From Delphinus delphis (lineage: Eukaryota; Chordata; Mammalia; Artiodactyla; Delphinidae): DNA of 64,000 bases. Shown here one piece after another: positions 60,771 to 64,000 of this stretch (position 1 is its first letter; every line of letters begins with the position of its first letter). The notes beneath the pieces were generated by a model. That model had not been told where the DNA came from, did not search any database, and worked only from the letters and a program-made list of their open reading frames with translations. Position numbers and translations under genes: made by a program. The DNA is taken from contig NC_082689.1 in the NCBI RefSeq assembly GCF_949987515.2, positions 67,145,746-67,209,745 on the forward strand, written 5' to 3'.

Positions 60771-61799
60771 GTAAATTGGAATATCAGTGATGTGCTATGA
60801 ATTATATGGAAGTTGTAAGTTAAAATGGGTTTTACTTTGTTTTATTCATTATCTTATTGCATGATGTCAATAGTTGGTAATTTTTTTTAGATTCCAAACA
60901 TTTGCCATAATCTATTTAAAAACTAATTATTCAGCTTTATTTCCCATTAGTTTCAATACACATCCTTTGATACCATCTGGATGCTCTTGTTTCAGTACCA
61001 CATTCCTTGCCCATTTCTCCCCCACTCTGAATCTACCCCCATTCTCCTTATCAAGGCTGGGATTTTGAAGCCCAACAGAGTTCACATATTTTCTTTTTAC
61101 CCAGGTCATACTACTGACCTTGCCCACCTCTGAACTTCTGTTGATGCAGTTAGTAACACTCAGCTGAGTCTGTAACTGCTTATTAGTTCCTTTGTGTGTG
61201 TTAGTTTTGTCTCCTCACCTAGATGATGAATTCCTAGAGGAAGTTATCATGTTATGATCAGCGGTGGATGTATGTGTGTGCTTGCTTATGTATACCTATG
61301 TATACAGTTACGTAGACATTCCTGTGCAGATGTTCATACACACATACATAATCACTTATGAATGTGATTCCCTTAGCACTAGCACGATGTAATCTGTTTC
61401 TATGTAGTCTAGTTGTTGCCTACTATGCCATATGCCTGTGTTTTATGTCTTGACATTTTATGCAATGCATTGATTCCCTTCAAGTAAAACTACTTTTGAG
61501 AGTGTTCATGAGAGTTTAATTCTATGTTCATGCATCTGTTCTGTCAGTGACAACACTGTTGCTTCTTTATGGGTAATCTGTCATTTTTCTTTGGCTCTTT
61601 TTCAAATTTTATTATCATCATTGGTATTTAGTCATTTTCCTGCCATATTTCTAGGTATGTTCAAATATATTCTGCTATACATACCTTGCTTGATTCTTAA
61701 CATGCACATTCAATCTTCAAATTCATATTTTTCTTTTATGCTGAAAATGTTCATTATTTATCTCTCATTCTCAATATTTGATCCTTTAAATTTTTAGTA
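60771..61799. other. GRB14: Intron after exon 60633, nothing recognised
   Basis: No further GRB14 exon and no clear repeat. TATG/TACA-rich patches occur around 61270-61350. Confidence 0.45.
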
Positions 61800-62065
61800 G
61801 GATTTTCTGTCTTGGCTAGTCATGGCCCTAGGTGTCCCTTTGCTTGTGGCTGCCTAACTCCAGTCTCTGCCTGGGTCTTCACACAGCCTTCTCCTTTCTC
61901 TGTGTGTCTCTGATAAGGACACTTGTCATGGATTTAGAGCCCACCCAGATAAGCTAGGAAGATGTCATCTCTAGATCCTTAGCTTAATTACATCTGCAAA
62001 GGCCCCTTTGCAAAACAGATCACATTCACAGTTTCTTCATGTTAGGACATGGACAGATCTTTTAA
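61800..62065 (-). repeat. MLT1-like LTR fragment, antisense
   Basis: GATTTAGAGCCCACCCAGAT, TTAATTACATCTGCAAAGGC and ATGTTAGGACATGGACAGAT match the part of antisense MLT1 LTRs after the TAACAAATTA end. Confidence 0.6.
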
Positions 62066-62449
62066 TTTTGAGTGAGAGAGTGAAATGATCATGTTGTAAG
62101 ATGAACATGGCCACAGGAAGCTTAAAAAACCAACTAGAGAGACAGAGAAACGGAGAGGGGAAGGGAGCAGGGGAGGCAGGAGGGAAGGGATAAGTGGGCA
62201 GGAAGGGAGAGAGATTGATTGATTGAGTTGAGGCACAGATGCTAATTAGTGCTAACTAGATGATCATTTCAGTAAGCAAGGGTGGAGGCAATGGGATCTA
62301 ACCTAGTATGAGCAGTGGAGAGAGAAGGGGATGGATGTAAGATTAAATGACAAATGGTCAGATTTTGTTGACTGGTTGATATGAAAGAAGAGGAAGCACT
62401 TAATGTTCTTAGAGAAAGACTTAAGGAAAATAAAGAAATAGAAAATGAT
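62066..62449 (+). repeat. Ancient interspersed repeat relic, left half
   Basis: TGAGTGAGAGAGTGAAATGA and similar text continues after the SINE in CTAGATATATTGTGTTGGTG and CCAAATGGAAATGCCCAGAA (to about 62810). The old repeat is split by the SINE at 62456. Confidence 0.45.
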
Positions 62450-62455
62450 AGAATA

Positions 62456-62666
62456 GGGCTTCCCTGGTGGCACAGTGGTTGAGAGTCCTCCTGTCAATGC
62501 AGGGGACACGGGTTCGTGCCCCGGTCTGGGAAGATCCCACATGCTGCGGAGCGGCTGGGCCCATGAGCCATGGCCGCTGAGCCTGCGTGTCCGGAGCCTG
62601 TGCTCCACAATGGGAGAGGCCACAACAGTGAGAGGCCCGTGTACCGCAAAAAAAAAAAAAAAAAAA
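62456..62666 (+). mobile_element. CHR SINE, short subtype
   Basis: GGGCTTCCCTGGTGGCACAG through GAGGCCCGTGTACCGC to a run of about 19 A. Short flanks AGAATA (62450-62455 and 62666-62671) may be the target duplication. Confidence 0.93.
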
Positions 62667-62922
62667 AGAATAAACAGGAATAGGAGATTTGAAGAAATCA
62701 AATCTTAGAAGAAAGATACTGATCTTAGTTCTAGATATATTGTGTTGGTGGTGAAGTATCCAAATGGAAATGCCCAGAACACAGCTAAGGATAGAGACTA
62801 GATATTTGGGCAGTGGTATGGAGATATGGAGTTGCAAAGGAGTGATACTTCCCATATTTTCCCCAACTGTTCTTACATAGTTTCCTCCCTTCCCTGATAC
62901 ACAGTTTTCCTTTGCTGCTATT

Positions 62923-62946
62923 CACATGTGTGTGCACACACATGTG
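62923..62946. repeat. Perfect 24-bp palindrome of alternating purine-pyrimidine
   Basis: CACATGTG, TGTGCACA and CACATGTG run consecutively and equal their own reverse complement. Every step alternates pyrimidine and purine, and a further GTGTGTATGTGTG follows. Confidence 0.97.
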
Positions 62947-64000
62947 CAAGTGTGTGTATGTGTGTTTTAGGTTTAAGTGGTGGAATACTTCATGGAAAAG
63001 GCCTCTACTTATTTAGTAATCCATTCCTTTACAGAAATCTTTTATTTTTAAGTATATATAGTTTGACTACTAGTGTTCTATCGTATAGAAGCATTTAATT
63101 TTTCTTGAGGATTTAAACCTAGTTTTCAAATTGTTATATTACAGATAATGTTAGGATGAATAATTACCCATTTTTGTAATTAAGGTTTTAGACTTTTTCT
63201 TAACCTTTGTAATGAAGTTTCTCTTTTCCCAGTTTTCCTCATGTATGAAGTAATATACGAAGGTGGTTTTAAACAAATGTGTGCTGGATCATCTTTTTAC
63301 TTTTAGCATCAGAGAAAAGTGGCTTCTAAATCCAGTAATCACATTTCTTTGACTGTCTTCCCAGTGATTCTTCCCTGGAAGATATGACAATATCTCCTTA
63401 ATTCCTGATTTCCTAATTCTTTAATAGGTTTCGCATGAAAATCCACAGCCCATTGTCTTTTTACTTCACCCTCCACCTCCTTTCCTTTCCCACCTATTAC
63501 ATAACAAGACAGCTCCTATTCCATCTACTGAAGCGATACTCTTATCCTTGCAGTAGTCCCCCCTTGGCTGGGCAACATTACAGGCATCAAACCTCTGTTC
63601 TCAGGTCATACCTCAGCTCTCCTCAACATGGTGTCTAACTTTGCTGTGCATCGTACATAATAGTGTTCTCTCTAGCCTGTGCTGAATGAGCATGTGTTCC
63701 ATAGTCTATATATATGAAAATGATTATACGTTCCCCCTTAAAAACGAAATTCAAGATATTAGATAAACTCAAGGATTATGACCTCTATAAAAATCATATA
63801 GGTTATCTAATGTCTAATATGACATTTCTACCTGGCAAAGTGACCATTTCCTGCCCTTTTTCTATGAGAAGTGTCTTGATTTATTTTACTTTCTAAAGAT
63901 GTAGGCTGCATGGGAGTTAGATAAACACTTACACAAGCCTTGGCGGTGTGGCTATGACTTACAGAGAAACATCTAAGTACCCTGCTCTCCAACTTCCCCC
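62947..64000. other. GRB14: Intron to window end
   Basis: 62985-63190 may be an old antisense L1 remnant (GTGGAATACTTCATGGAAAA; CAGATAATGTTAGGATGAAT). No exon encoding the next PH segment was found. Confidence 0.4.

Larger units (their letters stand above)
1..64000 (+). other. GRB14: Partial GRB14 transcription unit (internal part)
   Basis: Four consecutive + strand exons with consensus splice sites and matching phases encode the RA domain, linker and start of the PH domain of a Grb7/10/14-family adaptor. The peptide matches GRB14 rather than GRB10 or GRB7 as I know those families, for example [19 protein letters not shown] and [21 protein letters not shown] found no exon for the conserved proline-rich N-terminal motif and none for the PH end, BPS or SH2 regions, so both gene ends lie outside. 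All sequence between the exons is intron for the long transcript. That transcription covers the window upstream of 12.7 kb is inferred from the usual gene structure. Confidence 0.85.

Noticed and set aside
1..64000. CRISPR arrays, insertion sequences or bacterial operons
   Set aside because: The sequence is mammalian intron with SINE/LINE content; the direct repeats seen are target duplications, microsatellites or dispersed SINEs, not spaced arrays.

Overview
The window is mammalian nuclear DNA, almost certainly from a cetacean and probably a toothed whale. It holds at least eleven tRNA-derived SINEs of the CHR type (shared head beginning GGGCTTCCCTGGTGGCGCAG, Pol III A and B boxes, and a body ending near GCGTACCGC plus an A tail in the short subtype). 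It also holds cetartiodactyl-type L1 copies. No bacterial, phage or CRISPR feature is visible, and nearly all long ORFs are by-products of SINE and L1 sequence.

The one gene I recognise is GRB14 (growth factor receptor-bound protein 14, an adaptor that inhibits the insulin receptor), on the + strand. Four consecutive coding exons lie at 32139-32295, 54631-54752, 56627-56701 and 60633-60770. Their splice sites and phases fit exactly, giving 492 nt or 164 codons. They encode the Ras-associating (RA) domain, the linker and the first strands of the PH domain. The upstream exons for the long N-terminus and the downstream exons (rest of PH, BPS, SH2) are outside the window. Everything else here is intron.

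The most interesting locus is 12.70-13.00 kb, about 19 kb upstream of the RA exon. A 21-codon ORF (12931-12993) ends at a good donor (AGG|GTATGT) in phase 0, the phase the RA exon needs. Three inverted CCAAT boxes, a DR1-like motif and a short uORF lie just upstream. I read it as an alternative promoter and first exon for a short GRB14 lacking the usual N-terminus. A 168-nt in-frame cassette exon is the alternative reading.

Layout: 0-6.5 kb is ancient antisense L1-like sequence with one SINE. 7-12 kb holds old LINE/MIR relics and two SINEs. 12.7-13.0 kb is the candidate promoter and exon. 13-32 kb holds MIRs, a compound microsatellite, old repeats and three SINEs. 32.1 kb is the first RA exon, with a SINE about 360 nt after it. 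33-42 kb holds MaLR-like LTR and old repeat relics plus a near-perfect 84-bp hairpin at 39.8 kb. 42.1-48.6 kb is a SINE followed by a nearly full-length dead antisense L1 with another SINE nested in it. 49-54 kb is LTR, L2-like and older L1 relics. 54.6-60.8 kb is three GRB14 exons separated by hAT relics, an L1 and a SINE. 60.8-64 kb is intron with LTR, SINE and an alternating purine-pyrimidine palindrome.
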